15,821 nt of DNA from Methanomassiliicoccales archaeon (GCA_028679935.1 JAJRAL010000176.1:1-15821); one strand, 5' to 3'. Counted from the first letter of the stretch, positions 1-7,481 are shown. Translations and numbers: made by a program. The notes: generated by a model not told the origin, from the sequence alone.

Positions 1-2
1 GG

Positions 3-245
3 GTACAGGTCAGCAAGCACGTGCTCGTGAATGTGAGACGCCGCAGCCTATGCGACAACTGCCTCGAGGTTGGCTGCGTCGATCCGAGGCGCAACCGCGT
101 GACTGAGTGCGACGGCCACGTCGCCCCGTTCTACGTCTTCAAGAAGTGCCCCCGTTGCGGCAAGGTGTATGAGCTGTTCTCCAACATCACGTCGCTCGAT
201 TACGACATCTGCCCGGAGTGCAATCGTTCGAAGAGGCAGGCCTAG
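3..245 (+). CDS. Small Cys-rich zinc-ribbon protein, possibly 5'-truncated by the window
   Basis: I do not recognise the family. The frame is open to the left edge, so the N-terminus may lie outside the window. An internal GTG at 21 would give a complete 74-residue protein, with in-frame GTGs at 27 and 33 as alternatives. Counting from the GTG at 21, the protein has CDNC at 11-14, Cys19, Cys30, His33, CPRC at 43-46 and CPEC at 64-67. The last two pairs look like a classic zinc ribbon, and the first group could bind a second zinc. No membrane segment is visible. The stop codon at 243-245 overlaps the stop of the convergent M50 protease gene in a shared CTAG. A nucleic-acid or protein-binding role is only a guess from the zinc ribbon. 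Confidence 0.7.
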   Translation, partial: VQVSKHVLVNVRRRSLCDNCLEVGCVDPRRNRVTECDGHVAPFYVFKKCPRCGKVYELFSNITSLDYDICPECNRSKRQA

Positions 246-1849
246 AGAAGCCGCGGCCCGATCAGCTGCCAGATTATCAGGAAGAACACGGTTATGGCGA
301 GCAGGTAGGTCAGCGCCGCCACGATCTTCTGCTTCTCCTGGTCCGATGCGTTCTTCTTGAACTTCGAGACGATCGCGTCGAGCGAATCGCGGAACAGATA
401 GCCTCCGTCGAGCGGCACCGCGGGCAGCACGTTCGTCATGCCGAGCATGAGGTTGATCCAGAATATCCAGTACAAGCTGTTGGCGATGAACCAGAAGACG
501 GCTCCGGGAAGCACCCCGAGCACTCCGCCCGCGACGAACAGGTCGGCCAGCGGCGACTCGATCGGCGCCAGGCCCTGGAACGGAAGGGCGATGAAGAGCA
601 GCGTCGAGCCGATGAAGCCACCCACGTCGCTCACGCCGGCGTACGGGTTCTGGAGCCGGTGGATCAGGGTGCCGGGAGAGTTCATCAGCAGCCCCATGTA
701 GGCGGTGTTTACGCCGAGGAATCCGATGTCCTTGGTCGTCGAGTTCACCATGCCAGGGGACACTTCGAGCAGGTACTCGGTGCGGCTCGACAGCGTCACC
801 GTCAGGTTGACCGACTGGTAGGAATGAGACACCTGGTCATAGGAGAGCATGGTCGCCGGAACGATCTCCCCCGGTCTCGTCTGGTTGAGGATGGCCTCCA
901 ACGCCGTCTGGTTGCCGACGACTGTGCCGTTGAGACTGACGAAGGTCATCCCGACCTTCATGCCCGAATTGTCCGCGGCCAGTCCGGTGACGATGCTGAT
1001 GAGAGTGAGGCCGTTGGCGACCGTCGTGGTCTTGGCCTGGCCGCCATAGTAGTACTCGACGCTGACCATCTGGCCGGGCAGCGGGGCCGATAGGTTGGTG
1101 AAGTCGCTCAGGCTGTTGATGCTCTCCCCGTTGATCGCGGTGATCTGCGAGGCGAAGTTCAATCCGCCCACAGTCGCGGGACTGTTGTTCCCGACGCCGA
1201 CGACCACCGGGTTCTCCCTGATCGGGGTGACCGAGCCCATGAAGGCCACGCAGAACAGCATGGCGCAGACGGCGGCGACGACGATGTTCATCGCCGGTCC
1301 GGCCGCGTAGATGTTCATCCTGCGCCGGCGGTCGGTCTTGACGATGTCCTCCTCCTCCGGTTCGACGAAGGCGCCGAGCGGCACGACGATCAGTATGACG
1401 CCGAGGGAGCGCACCGCCAGATTGCCGACGCGGGTCAGGATACCGTGAGCGAACTCGTGCACCACGATGCCGACGATCAGGCCGATTATTCCGAATATGA
1501 CGGGTATCACCGGGTTGATGCCCGGTATGCCCAGGATCATCTCAGGCGAGGGCGCGCGGTCGGCCGGGATCTGATTGACTATGGTGGCCTCCCAGACCAG
1601 GAGGGCCATGATGAAGATGCCGACGAGAAGGCAGATGACCTTGGCGACGGCGGCGAAGGACAGCCAGAAGCGCTTCGGCTTCGCTAGTCGGTCGATGAGC
1701 TTCTTCCCTCCCTGCGTCTTCCACATCAGGAACGGGCCGTAGGTGCTCAGGCCCTGTTTCGACAGAACGCCCTTCTTCTTGACGTAGATGACGATGGCGA
1801 TCCAAACGACGAGGATCGCGATGAGGATGATGTACGGAGTGTAGTCCAT
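242..1849 (-). CDS. Site-2 protease-like membrane metalloprotease (M50) with tandem PDZ-like domains
   Basis: This is a 535-residue intramembrane zinc protease of the M50/site-2 protease family, which cleaves substrates within or near the membrane. The zinc motif HEFAH is at 131-135 (ligands His131 and His135, catalytic Glu132). The second active-site motif, VLPAVPLDGG at 474-483, supplies the third ligand, Asp481. AAGPAMN at 182-188 is the conserved helix after the first active-site segment. Hydrophobic helices are visible near 6-23, 68-90, 113-135, 150-162, 184-206, 411-425, 436-470 and 508-530. Between the two active-site halves lie two PDZ-like units, around 213-280 and 281-355, rich in N-x-S/T sequons as expected for an extracytoplasmic region. 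The ATG start has a TATA-like box about 30 bases upstream, so the mRNA is nearly leaderless. The substrate cannot be inferred. Confidence 0.93.
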   Translation of the reverse strand: MDYTPYIILIAILVVWIAIVIYVKKKGVLSKQGLSTYGPFLMWKTQGGKKLIDRLAKPKRFWLSFAAVAKVICLLVGIFIMALLVWEATIVNQIPADRAPSPEMILGIPGINPVIPVIFGIIGLIVGIVVHEFAHGILTRVGNLAVRSLGVILIVVPLGAFVEPEEEDIVKTDRRRRMNIYAAGPAMNIVVAAVCAMLFCVAFMGSVTPIRENPVVVGVGNNSPATVGGLNFASQITAINGESINSLSDFTNLSAPLPGQMVSVEYYYGGQAKTTTVANGLTLISIVTGLAADNSGMKVGMTFVSLNGTVVGNQTALEAILNQTRPGEIVPATMLSYDQVSHSYQSVNLTVTLSSRTEYLLEVSPGMVNSTTKDIGFLGVNTAYMGLLMNSPGTLIHRLQNPYAGVSDVGGFIGSTLLFIALPFQGLAPIESPLADLFVAGGVLGVLPGAVFWFIANSLYWIFWINLMLGMTNVLPAVPLDGGYLFRDSLDAIVSKFKKNASDQEKQKIVAALTYLLAITVFFLIIWQLIGPRLL

Positions 1850-1876
1850 TTACTGGACCGTCACTAACGAGGCGAC

Positions 1877-1886
1877 ACTATTAAAT
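1877..1886 (-). promoter_or_regulatory. TATA-like promoter element of the M50 protease gene
   Basis: On the minus strand this reads ATTTAATAGT, an archaeal TATA-like box in an AT-rich patch within GC-rich sequence. Its centre is about 33 bases upstream of the ATG at 1849, so the predicted transcript would have a leader of only a few bases. No clear Shine-Dalgarno sequence precedes the start, which fits near-leaderless initiation. Confidence 0.5.
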
Positions 1887-1896
1887 GGTTCGGGAG

Positions 1897-2298
1897 TCAG
1901 CGCTCCTCGGGGTGACCTTCCCTCGAGCCCCGCCAGACGTCCTCGGAGATGTCGTCGTAGACCGCCGAGCATTCGTCCTTCGCCTGGAGCCCGGCCTCTT
2001 CCCTCTTCGCCAGGCGCAGGATCTGGTCCTTCTTGAGGATCCAGTAATGGATGCGCCACAGCTTGCCCTTCTTGAGGTGGACCTCCTCCTGGGTCGTTGT
2101 CAGGAAGCCCTCCTCCTCCAGCATGTAGAATACGTCCCGGTCCTCCGAGGTGAGGCGGTTGTCGATGACCTCGTCGGTGTATCCGAAGAAGCTCAAGAGG
2201 TACTCCGCGAGCTTCTTGATGTCCTCGTCCGACATGCCCTTCTTGCCGAGCGTGTTCCGTAGAGCCAGGACGACATCATCCATGCTGACGACGGTCAC
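1897..2298 (-). CDS. DUF6015-like small archaeal protein, probable winged-helix fold
   Basis: This 133-residue soluble protein resembles, from memory, the uncharacterised DUF6015 family of Thermoplasmatota and related archaea; the function is unknown. Residues 6-45 look helical (MDDVVLALRNTLGKKGM begins at 6). They are followed by a conserved-looking acidic segment, TSEDRDVFYMLEEEGFL at 50-66, and a basic stretch, KKGKLWRIHYW at 76-86. A helix followed by a beta-wing-like segment suggests a winged-helix unit, but no defining motif proves DNA binding. The C-terminal 30 residues are charged and probably flexible. The chosen start is GTG at 2298, behind a G-rich leader (GGGGGAAAGG); ATG at 2283 is the alternative. 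The gene lies 100 bases beyond the oppABCDF-linked membrane protein and has its own TATA-like box, so it is probably separately transcribed. Confidence 0.8.
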   Translation of the reverse strand: MTVVSMDDVVLALRNTLGKKGMSDEDIKKLAEYLLSFFGYTDEVIDNRLTSEDRDVFYMLEEEGFLTTTQEEVHLKKGKLWRIHYWILKKDQILRLAKREEAGLQAKDECSAVYDDISEDVWRGSREGHPEER

Positions 2299-2330
2299 GC
2301 CTTTCCCCCGGCACCGAATCGCAATCCCGG

Positions 2331-2340
2331 TAAATACATA
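2331..2340 (-). promoter_or_regulatory. TATA-like element upstream of the DUF6015-like gene
   Basis: The minus strand reads TATGTATTTA, an AT-rich patch about 33-42 bases upstream of the GTG start at 2298. Spacing fits an archaeal TATA box with a leader of roughly ten bases. It indicates initiation independent of the ABC transporter operon that ends at 2399, although read-through from that operon is also possible. Confidence 0.4.
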
Positions 2341-2398
2341 TGCCGTAGCGCTTGGCTGGGGCCGTCACGAACCGGACAGCGGATGGCCGCCGACATGC

Positions 2399-2704
2399 CT
2401 ACTCGTGTTCCTCTTCCTCGGGCCAAAGCCTCTGATAGACGAGGATCTCGACGACGATCGCCACGCCCTCAAAGATGATCGCGGCGATGGTACCGACCTC
2501 CCCGCTGATCGACCAGGTTAGCTGCAGACCGCCGAAGACGTCAATCGCGACCGAGAGAATGGCGTACCAGTATCTCGCGTAGTACTGGCGGGCCCAGTCG
2601 CCGAAGCTCCTGGACCTTCTAGTCTGTTCCTTCTCCCAGTCATCCTCGGACTCTCGGGCCGCGCGCCCCGATTCGCTCTCAACGATCCGACGTTTCTTAG
2701 CCAT
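2399..2704 (-). CDS. Small two-helix membrane protein, last gene of the opp operon
   Basis: This 101-residue protein is of unrecognised family. Residues 1-44 are strongly charged (MAKKRRIVESESGRAARESE begins it) and contain an aromatic run, WARQYYARYWY, just before the membrane. Two hydrophobic helices follow at about 46-64 and 69-91, and the tail is acidic (WPEEEEHE). The ATG at 2704 lies 5 bases after the oppF stop codon, so the two are almost certainly co-transcribed and possibly translationally coupled. An upstream in-frame extension to 2818 exists, but it overlaps oppF entirely and has a shadow-like composition, so I rejected it. Position in the operon suggests a role with the peptide importer, for example a membrane-embedded accessory or stability factor. 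That is inference from context only. Confidence 0.8.
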   Translation of the reverse strand: MAKKRRIVESESGRAARESEDDWEKEQTRRSRSFGDWARQYYARYWYAILSVAIDVFGGLQLTWSISGEVGTIAAIIFEGVAIVVEILVYQRLWPEEEEHE

Positions 2705-2709
2705 GTCGC

Positions 2710-3792
2710 TCAGCGGAAGTGGCACGCCACGTAGTGCTCGCCGCCCTTGTTGACCAGCGGAGGCTCGACCTCTTCGCAGATCGCCTCGCGGTACCGGCAG
2801 CGTGTGTGGAATCTGCATCCCGGCGGCGGCCTGGCGGGCGAGGGCACGTCGCCGCTCAGGATGATAGCCTCCCTATGATAGGTCGGGTCAGGAACCGGAA
2901 TCGCCGAGAGCAACGCCTCGGTGTAAGGGTGCAGCGGCTTGGCGAACAGTTCCTCCTTCTTCGCCGATTCCATCACCTTGCCCAGGTACATGACGCTGAC
3001 TCGATCGCACATGTGACGGATCGTGCTCAGGTCATGGGAGATGAATAGGTAGGTCAGGTTGAACTCTCTCTGCAGGTCATCGAGCATATTCAGGATCTGC
3101 GACTGGACCGAGACGTCGAGCGCCGACGTGGGTTCGTCGAGCACCACCAGGTCAGGGTTGAGCGCGAGCGCCCTCGCCACCCCGATCCTCTGCCTCTGCC
3201 CTCCGCTGAACTCGTGCGGATAGCGGTAGAGGTGGTCCGCGTTCAGGCCGACCTTGACCAGCAGCGACTCGGAGCGGGTGATGAGGTCCTCCCTGGCCGA
3301 CACGCCGTGGACCGTCAGCGGCTCCGCGATGACATCCTTAATCAGCATCCTCGGGTTGAGCGAGGAATACGGGTCCTGGAACACGACCTGCATTTCGCGG
3401 CGGAGACGGCGCATGTCCTCGTCGTTCTTGCGGTTGAGCGCGTACTCGTCACGTATCTCCTCGAGCCGCTCGATCTTCGGCAGGTGCTTCTTCTTCTTGG
3501 CCGGGTGCTGCGCATGAAGCTGCTTCTCCTCCTCCTCGAGCTTGAGAAGCTCGGCCCGGACCTCGGGCGGCATCTTGTAGTAGACGAACCCGTCCGTCGG
3601 CGGGGTGAGTTGGAGCAGGCAGCGCCCGCACGTGGTCTTACCGCAGCCACTCTCTCCCACGAGGCCGAGGGTCTCGCCGCGGTGGATCGCGAGGTCGATG
3701 CCGTCGATGGCTCTGACCGCCCCGACGCTCTTCTTGATCAGGCCGCCGCGGATCGGATAGTACTTCATCAGGCCCCTGGCCTCGATCAGCAC
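2710..3792 (-). CDS. oppF: Peptide ABC transporter ATP-binding protein OppF/DppF-type
   Basis: This 360-residue cytoplasmic ATPase energises peptide uptake as one of two nucleotide-binding subunits. From the GTG at 3792 it has Walker A GESGCGKT at 46-53, Q-loop Gln139 in VVFQDPYSSLNPR, signature SGGQRQR at 196-202, Walker B LVVLDEPT at 215-222 and switch His253. The C-terminal oligopeptide-transporter extension contains [11 protein letters not shown], with cysteines at 326, 332, 339 and 357. This pattern is known to hold a [4Fe-4S] cluster in a bacterial DppD. A charged, helical, Lys/Glu-rich insertion of roughly 45-55 residues (about 74-129) sits between Walker A and the Q-loop, where normal family members have a short connector. 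The GTG start is supported by GAGG six bases upstream, overlapping the oppD stop codon. The longer frame to 4113 lies wholly within oppD and was rejected. Confidence 0.94.
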   Translation of the reverse strand: MLIEARGLMKYYPIRGGLIKKSVGAVRAIDGIDLAIHRGETLGLVGESGCGKTTCGRCLLQLTPPTDGFVYYKMPPEVRAELLKLEEEEKQLHAQHPAKKKKHLPKIERLEEIRDEYALNRKNDEDMRRLRREMQVVFQDPYSSLNPRMLIKDVIAEPLTVHGVSAREDLITRSESLLVKVGLNADHLYRYPHEFSGGQRQRIGVARALALNPDLVVLDEPTSALDVSVQSQILNMLDDLQREFNLTYLFISHDLSTIRHMCDRVSVMYLGKVMESAKKEELFAKPLHPYTEALLSAIPVPDPTYHREAIILSGDVPSPARPPPGCRFHTRCRYREAICEEVEPPLVNKGGEHYVACHFR

Positions 3793-3800
3793 CCCGTCCT

Positions 3801-5219
3801 CTATGTTGCCACCCCCTGGTACAGATGACAGGCGGTGAAGTGGCCCTTGTGTATCTCCTGCATCGGAGGCTTCTCCTTCTTGCACACGGCCATCGCGTAC
3901 GGGCATCTGGGGTGGAAACGGCATCCGGGCGGCGGGTTGAGGAGGTTGGGCACGGTGCCCTCGATGGTCTCGAGCCGTTCGACGTCCTGGTGCACCTTCG
4001 GCAGCAGGTTCATCAGGCCTTGGGTGTAGGGATGGAGGGGGTCCTTGAAGATGTCCGTGGTCACTCCGACCTCGGCCATCGTGCCGGCGTACATCACGCC
4101 GACTCGATCGCACGTCTCCGCGACCACTCCTAGGTTATGGGTGATGAGCAGGATGGAGGTGCCGGTCTCGGTCTGAAGGTCGCGCATGAGCTTGAGTATC
4201 TGCGCCTGGACGGTGACGTCCAGGGCCGTCGTCGGCTCGTCGGCTATGAGGAGCCTTGGCTTGCATGCGAGCGCCATCGCGATCATCACGCGCTGTTGCA
4301 TCCCTCCCGAGAGCTCATGAGGGTAGGACTTGACCACGTTCGCCGGGTCGGGGATGCGTACGAGCCGGAGCATCCTCTCCGCCCTCGTCTTCGCCTCGAT
4401 CTTCGCGAACTTCATGTAATGGTTCCAGATGGGGATCTTGGCGGTCCAGCGCAGGTAGCGGGACTTGGGGTTCTCGGCCATCTTCACGAAGTACCTGCGA
4501 TTCCGCTTGATCCTGTACCTCTCCCAATGCCGGAACGGCTCGCTCTTGAAGCTGCCGCCGCACTGCGGGCAACGGTCCAAATCCTCCGCCATCTGGGCGC
4601 CGCAATTGTCGCACCTGTACTCTCCCTTGGCCCCCTTGGTCAGGCCGACGCGGTGATATGAATCAATCTCGGCGAGCCTCTCATCCATGTTCCTCAGGAT
4701 GGCCTTGGCGAGGTCCGCCCTCTCGTGGAGCAGGAGCACCTCGGATATCTGCGCCCCCGCGGGAAACACCGGGTTCAGGGCGCTCATCGGCTCCTGGAAT
4801 ATCATTGAGACCGCCTTGCCGCGGAACTCTTGGAGGTGGATCTTGTCGTAAACGAGGACATCGCAGGTGCCGCACTTGGCGTCGACCTCGGTCTTGAGCT
4901 TCGCCACGTCGGGGTGGTCCTTGCCGAGGCGCTTCTCCGCCTCCTCGAACTCGTTGAGCTTTCCCACCACGTCCTCGGCCGGCATGAAGAGTATCTTTCC
5001 GCTCTCGATCTTCCCCGGTGGCGAGGCTATCAGCCTGAGCACGGAGTTCGCCGTGACCGTCTTGCCGCATCCGCTCTCGCCCACGAGGCCGAAGGTCTCC
5101 CCCTTCGATATCCAGATGCTCACTCCGTCAAGGGCCTTGACGACGCCGGACTTGGTGTAGAAGTTCACGTATAGGTCCCTGATCTCCAGTATCCTCTGGT
5201 TCTCGTCCAGCGTAGTCAC
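3801..5219 (-). CDS. oppD: Peptide ABC transporter ATP-binding protein OppD/DppD-type with inserted zinc ribbon
   Basis: This 472-residue ATPase is much longer than the usual 320-340 residues of the family. From the GTG at 5219 it has Walker A GESGCGKT at 47-54, Q-loop Gln142, signature LSGGMQQR at 303-310, Walker B LLIADEPT at 323-330, switch His361, and the C-terminal cysteines 433, 439, 446 and 464 of the oligopeptide-transporter extension. The excess length comes from two insertions. One of about 35-50 residues lies between Walker A and the Q-loop and contains CGTC (116-119). The other, about 115 residues (roughly 166-280), lies just before the signature and contains CDNC (203-206) and CPQC (217-220), followed by a very basic stretch ([12 protein letters not shown]). 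The start overlaps the oppC stop as GTGA, indicating translational coupling. The open frame continues to 5321, but that part is a shadow of oppC. Confidence 0.93.
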   Translation of the reverse strand: MTTLDENQRILEIRDLYVNFYTKSGVVKALDGVSIWISKGETFGLVGESGCGKTVTANSVLRLIASPPGKIESGKILFMPAEDVVGKLNEFEEAEKRLGKDHPDVAKLKTEVDAKCGTCDVLVYDKIHLQEFRGKAVSMIFQEPMSALNPVFPAGAQISEVLLLHERADLAKAILRNMDERLAEIDSYHRVGLTKGAKGEYRCDNCGAQMAEDLDRCPQCGGSFKSEPFRHWERYRIKRNRRYFVKMAENPKSRYLRWTAKIPIWNHYMKFAKIEAKTRAERMLRLVRIPDPANVVKSYPHELSGGMQQRVMIAMALACKPRLLIADEPTTALDVTVQAQILKLMRDLQTETGTSILLITHNLGVVAETCDRVGVMYAGTMAEVGVTTDIFKDPLHPYTQGLMNLLPKVHQDVERLETIEGTVPNLLNPPPGCRFHPRCPYAMAVCKKEKPPMQEIHKGHFTACHLYQGVAT

Positions 5220-6184
5220 CTTCTCGTCCGCGGGTCCAGTATGTCTCTCAGGGCATCGCCCAGAAGCGAGAACCCCATCGTGAATATGAGGATGAACATG
5301 CCAGGCAGTGCCCATGTCCACCAGGCGCTATAGTACACTCCCTTGTACAGAGTCACCACGGGCGGCATCCAGAGTTGGCCGTCCGAAACCATGCGGCCCC
5401 ACTCCGCGTATCCGCTCTCCACGCCGAAGCCGATGAACGACAGGCCCGCCGCAACCAGACAGACCGCGCCAAGGTCGAGAGTGATACTCACCACTAGCGG
5501 GGAGAGCGAGTTGGGGACGATGTGCCGGAACAGGATTCTGCTTTTCTTCGCCCCGATCGAGCGCGCCGCCTCTACGTAAGTGCTCTCTCTCACGGTGAGC
5601 ACCTGACCACGTATCAGCCTGGCGTACGCAGGCCACCACACGATGATCAGTGCCAGCATGATGTTCTCTAGGCTCCTGGTCAGCACGGCAGTGATCGCCA
5701 TTGCCAGGATCAGCGCGGGCAATGAAAGGAAGACATCAGTGATCCTCATCAGCAGCTCGTCTATCTTGCCGCCGTAGAATCCAGCCACCGCACCCAAAAC
5801 GATACCTATTATCGCTGACGTGCCCACGACGAATATGGAAGTGATGAGAGTGGTGCGCGCTCCCCAAACCAGCCCGTAATACATGTCGATGCCATTGTTG
5901 CTTGTCCCGAGAATGTGCCCTTCGGCGCCAGGAGGGATGGGACTGGCCCAGTTCCAGTCGCGGGGTATGAGCAGCGGGTCAGTGTGCGGCGCGGGTGGCG
6001 CGAGGAATGGGGCTAGGATGGCCAATGTGACCATCGCTATCACCATTACCAGCCCGGCCATCGCCGTGTAGTTCGTTCTTATCAGGTACCACGACTTCCG
6101 CCACTCTCTGAACCTCGGCCTTAGCTCTGCCAACCAGGCATCGAGGATTCCCGTCGCTCCTTTGGTGGTGCTTCCCGTCGCCAT
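5216..6184 (-). CDS. oppC: Peptide ABC transporter permease OppC/DppC-type
   Basis: This 322-residue inner permease subunit pairs with OppB to form the peptide channel. A cytoplasmic N-terminal tail (1-38) leads to helix 1 at about 40-62. An extracytoplasmic segment follows, containing the family motif HILGTSNNGIDMY (90-102). Further helices lie at about 112-136, 150-168, 172-188, 230-255 and 290-312. The cytoplasmic EAA loop that contacts the ATPases is EAARSIGAKKSRILFRHIVP at 205-224. The ATG is preceded by GGAGTGA at suitable spacing and lies 4 bases after the oppB stop codon. Its own stop overlaps the oppD start. Length and motif order are normal for the family. Confidence 0.96.
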   Translation of the reverse strand: MATGSTTKGATGILDAWLAELRPRFREWRKSWYLIRTNYTAMAGLVMVIAMVTLAILAPFLAPPAPHTDPLLIPRDWNWASPIPPGAEGHILGTSNNGIDMYYGLVWGARTTLITSIFVVGTSAIIGIVLGAVAGFYGGKIDELLMRITDVFLSLPALILAMAITAVLTRSLENIMLALIIVWWPAYARLIRGQVLTVRESTYVEAARSIGAKKSRILFRHIVPNSLSPLVVSITLDLGAVCLVAAGLSFIGFGVESGYAEWGRMVSDGQLWMPPVVTLYKGVYYSAWWTWALPGMFILIFTMGFSLLGDALRDILDPRTRR

Positions 6185-6188
6185 CTGA

Positions 6189-7211
6189 TCACTCCAGACG
6201 GACGCGCGGGTCCAGGTAGGCGTACATCACGTCGACGACCAAGTTCACTAAGACGTAGATTATGGCCGTTATCAGGACGAAACCGAGAATCGCGGGTATG
6301 TCCTGACCTGCTATCGCTTGCGTGGAATAGCGGCCGAGGCCCGGCCAGTTGAAGATGCTTTCCGTAAGCACCGCTCCACCGAGGAGGCCTCCGAACGCCA
6401 GGCCGATGACGGTCGTCGTAGGTATCATCGCGTTTTTTCTTGCGTGCTTCCTCGTGACCGTCTTCTCCGGCAGACCCTTCGCCCTAGCCGTCTTGACGTA
6501 GTCTAGGCCGAGGACCTCGAGCATGCTGTTCCTCATGATCCTGGTGATCACCGCGATCGAGCTGAACGCGAGCGTGATCGCCGGAAGGACGAGATGCCAC
6601 ACGGCGTCCCCGAACATCTGGAGGTTGCCCACGTAGAGCGAGTCCACTAGGATGAACCCGGTTATGCGAGGCACACCTCCTTTTGCGAATATGAACGAAT
6701 CGCTGAGCCGGTCGCCCTGAGGGAATATGTGCCAGCTGAAGCTGAAGAGATATAAGAGTATCAGGCCCAGAACGAATATGGGGATCGACACTCCGATGAG
6801 CGAGACGACCCTGGTCGTATGGTCGAATACCTTGTTCCTGCGAACGGCGGAGGCCGTGCCTAAAGCAATACCGATAATCACAGCGATGATTATCGCTACC
6901 ACTGTTAATTCGAAAGTAGCTGGAAAGAATTGAGAAATGGCTTTAGTGACAGGTTCACCGACCGAAGTCGACCATCCCCAGTCACCCGATATTATCCCGT
7001 TGAGCCAATAGAAGTACTGCTGCACCGGCGGGTCATTGAAGTGGTATTTCTCATAGACCTGCTGGATCTGCTGCGGCGTCATCTTGGAGTTGATGTAGGC
7101 CGCGGCAGGATCGCCGGTCATGCGGGTGAGGGCAAAGACGATCACCGTGACGCCAATCAGCACGGGGATGAGCAGCAGGAGCCTTCTGATGATGAATTGA
7201 TACATCTTCAT
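6189..7211 (-). CDS. oppB: Peptide ABC transporter permease OppB/DppB-type
   Basis: This 340-residue permease is the first gene of the permease/ATPase operon. The opening IIRRLLLLIPVLIGVTVIVF (7-26) is the typical first helix, followed by RMTGDPAA at 30-37. The remaining five helices lie near 100-120, 135-157, 203-222, 263-283 and 307-332. The EAA loop is DYVKTARAKGLPEKTVTRKH at 237-256. A strong Shine-Dalgarno sequence, AAGGAGG (minus strand, 7222-7228), precedes the ATG at 7211. A second in-frame ATG at 7205 is less well spaced. The protein ends with DVMYAYLDPRVR, the usual OppB ending. The gene is separated from oppA by a 296-base regulatory spacer and is followed after 4 bases by oppC. 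Confidence 0.96.
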   Translation of the reverse strand: MKMYQFIIRRLLLLIPVLIGVTVIVFALTRMTGDPAAAYINSKMTPQQIQQVYEKYHFNDPPVQQYFYWLNGIISGDWGWSTSVGEPVTKAISQFFPATFELTVVAIIIAVIIGIALGTASAVRRNKVFDHTTRVVSLIGVSIPIFVLGLILLYLFSFSWHIFPQGDRLSDSFIFAKGGVPRITGFILVDSLYVGNLQMFGDAVWHLVLPAITLAFSSIAVITRIMRNSMLEVLGLDYVKTARAKGLPEKTVTRKHARKNAMIPTTTVIGLAFGGLLGGAVLTESIFNWPGLGRYSTQAIAGQDIPAILGFVLITAIIYVLVNLVVDVMYAYLDPRVRLE

Positions 7212-7221
7212 CTTGCACTAG

Positions 7222-7228
7222 CCTCCTT
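7222..7228 (-). promoter_or_regulatory. Strong ribosome binding site of oppB
   Basis: On the minus strand this reads AAGGAGG, close to perfect complementarity with the archaeal 16S rRNA 3' end, with a spacer of about 10 bases to the ATG at 7211. It decides the oppB start and shows that this operon is translated from a leadered mRNA, unlike several other genes in the window. Confidence 0.75.
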
Positions 7229-7290
7229 TGACCAAGACCGGGGCATTTGCCTACCCGCCTCTGAATAGGGTGCTTCAATGCAGTGCCGCT

Positions 7291-7359
7291 AAATAAATCA
7301 TAGCAGCATCTGGTGCACTGTTTCCTGATGTATTCCGAACATGGAACCACTATATAAGC
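7291..7359 (-). promoter_or_regulatory. Two candidate TATA boxes for the oppBCDF operon
   Basis: Two AT-rich elements lie upstream of oppB on the minus strand. GCTTATATAGT (about 7349-7359) is the better TATA match and would give a leader of roughly 115 bases. TGATTTATTTAG (about 7290-7301) would give a leader of roughly 55-60 bases. Either explains initiation separate from oppA, whose terminator lies just upstream. Which one is used cannot be decided from sequence. Confidence 0.45.
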
Positions 7360-7382
7360 AATGCTGGCGGCACGCCTTCGCA

Positions 7383-7438
7383 CCTGAACGAATCGAAAGC
7401 GCTCGACCCGCCCCCCGATCACGATTCGATGAGTCAGG
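7383..7438. repeat. Interrupted inverted repeat upstream of the oppBCDF promoter
   Basis: Two nested inverted elements face each other. CCTGA (7383-7387) pairs with TCAGG (7434-7438), and CGAATCG (7389-7395) pairs with CGATTCG (7422-7428), around a 26-base centre. It lies between the oppA T-run and the better oppB TATA box, about 25-80 bases upstream of the latter. It could be an operator for a dimeric regulator or an RNA hairpin in an oppA read-through transcript. Chance occurrence is possible given the gap of 1 base on one arm against 5 on the other. Confidence 0.35.
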
Positions 7439-7481
7439 TTGATCCGCAAGCAGGTTCGCTAGATTGACGAAAGAAATGGAT

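Noticed and set aside
218..1093. Plus-strand open frame of 291 residues
   Set aside because: It is antisense to the well-supported M50 protease and rich in His, Asp and Arg, typical of a shadow frame in GC-rich DNA.
2705..2818. N-terminal extension of the small membrane protein
   Set aside because: It overlaps oppF and has no family or composition support. The ATG at 2704 is 5 bases after the oppF stop.
3214..3828. Plus-strand open frame with Leu-rich runs
   Set aside because: It is antisense to oppF; the Leu runs mirror the Glu/Lys-rich insertion on the real strand.
3793..4113. N-terminal extension of oppF (open frame up to 4113)
   Set aside because: It lies entirely inside oppD, has Arg/Pro-rich shadow composition, and the GTG at 3792 has a well-placed GAGG and starts right before the conserved ABC domain.
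5220..5321. N-terminal extension of oppD (open frame up to 5321)
   Set aside because: It overlaps the end of oppC. The GTGA overlap at 5216-5219 and the domain start fit the shorter protein.
7051..7449. Minus-strand open frame across the oppB promoter
   Set aside because: It overlaps the start of oppB in another frame and covers the TATA boxes; no recognisable domain.
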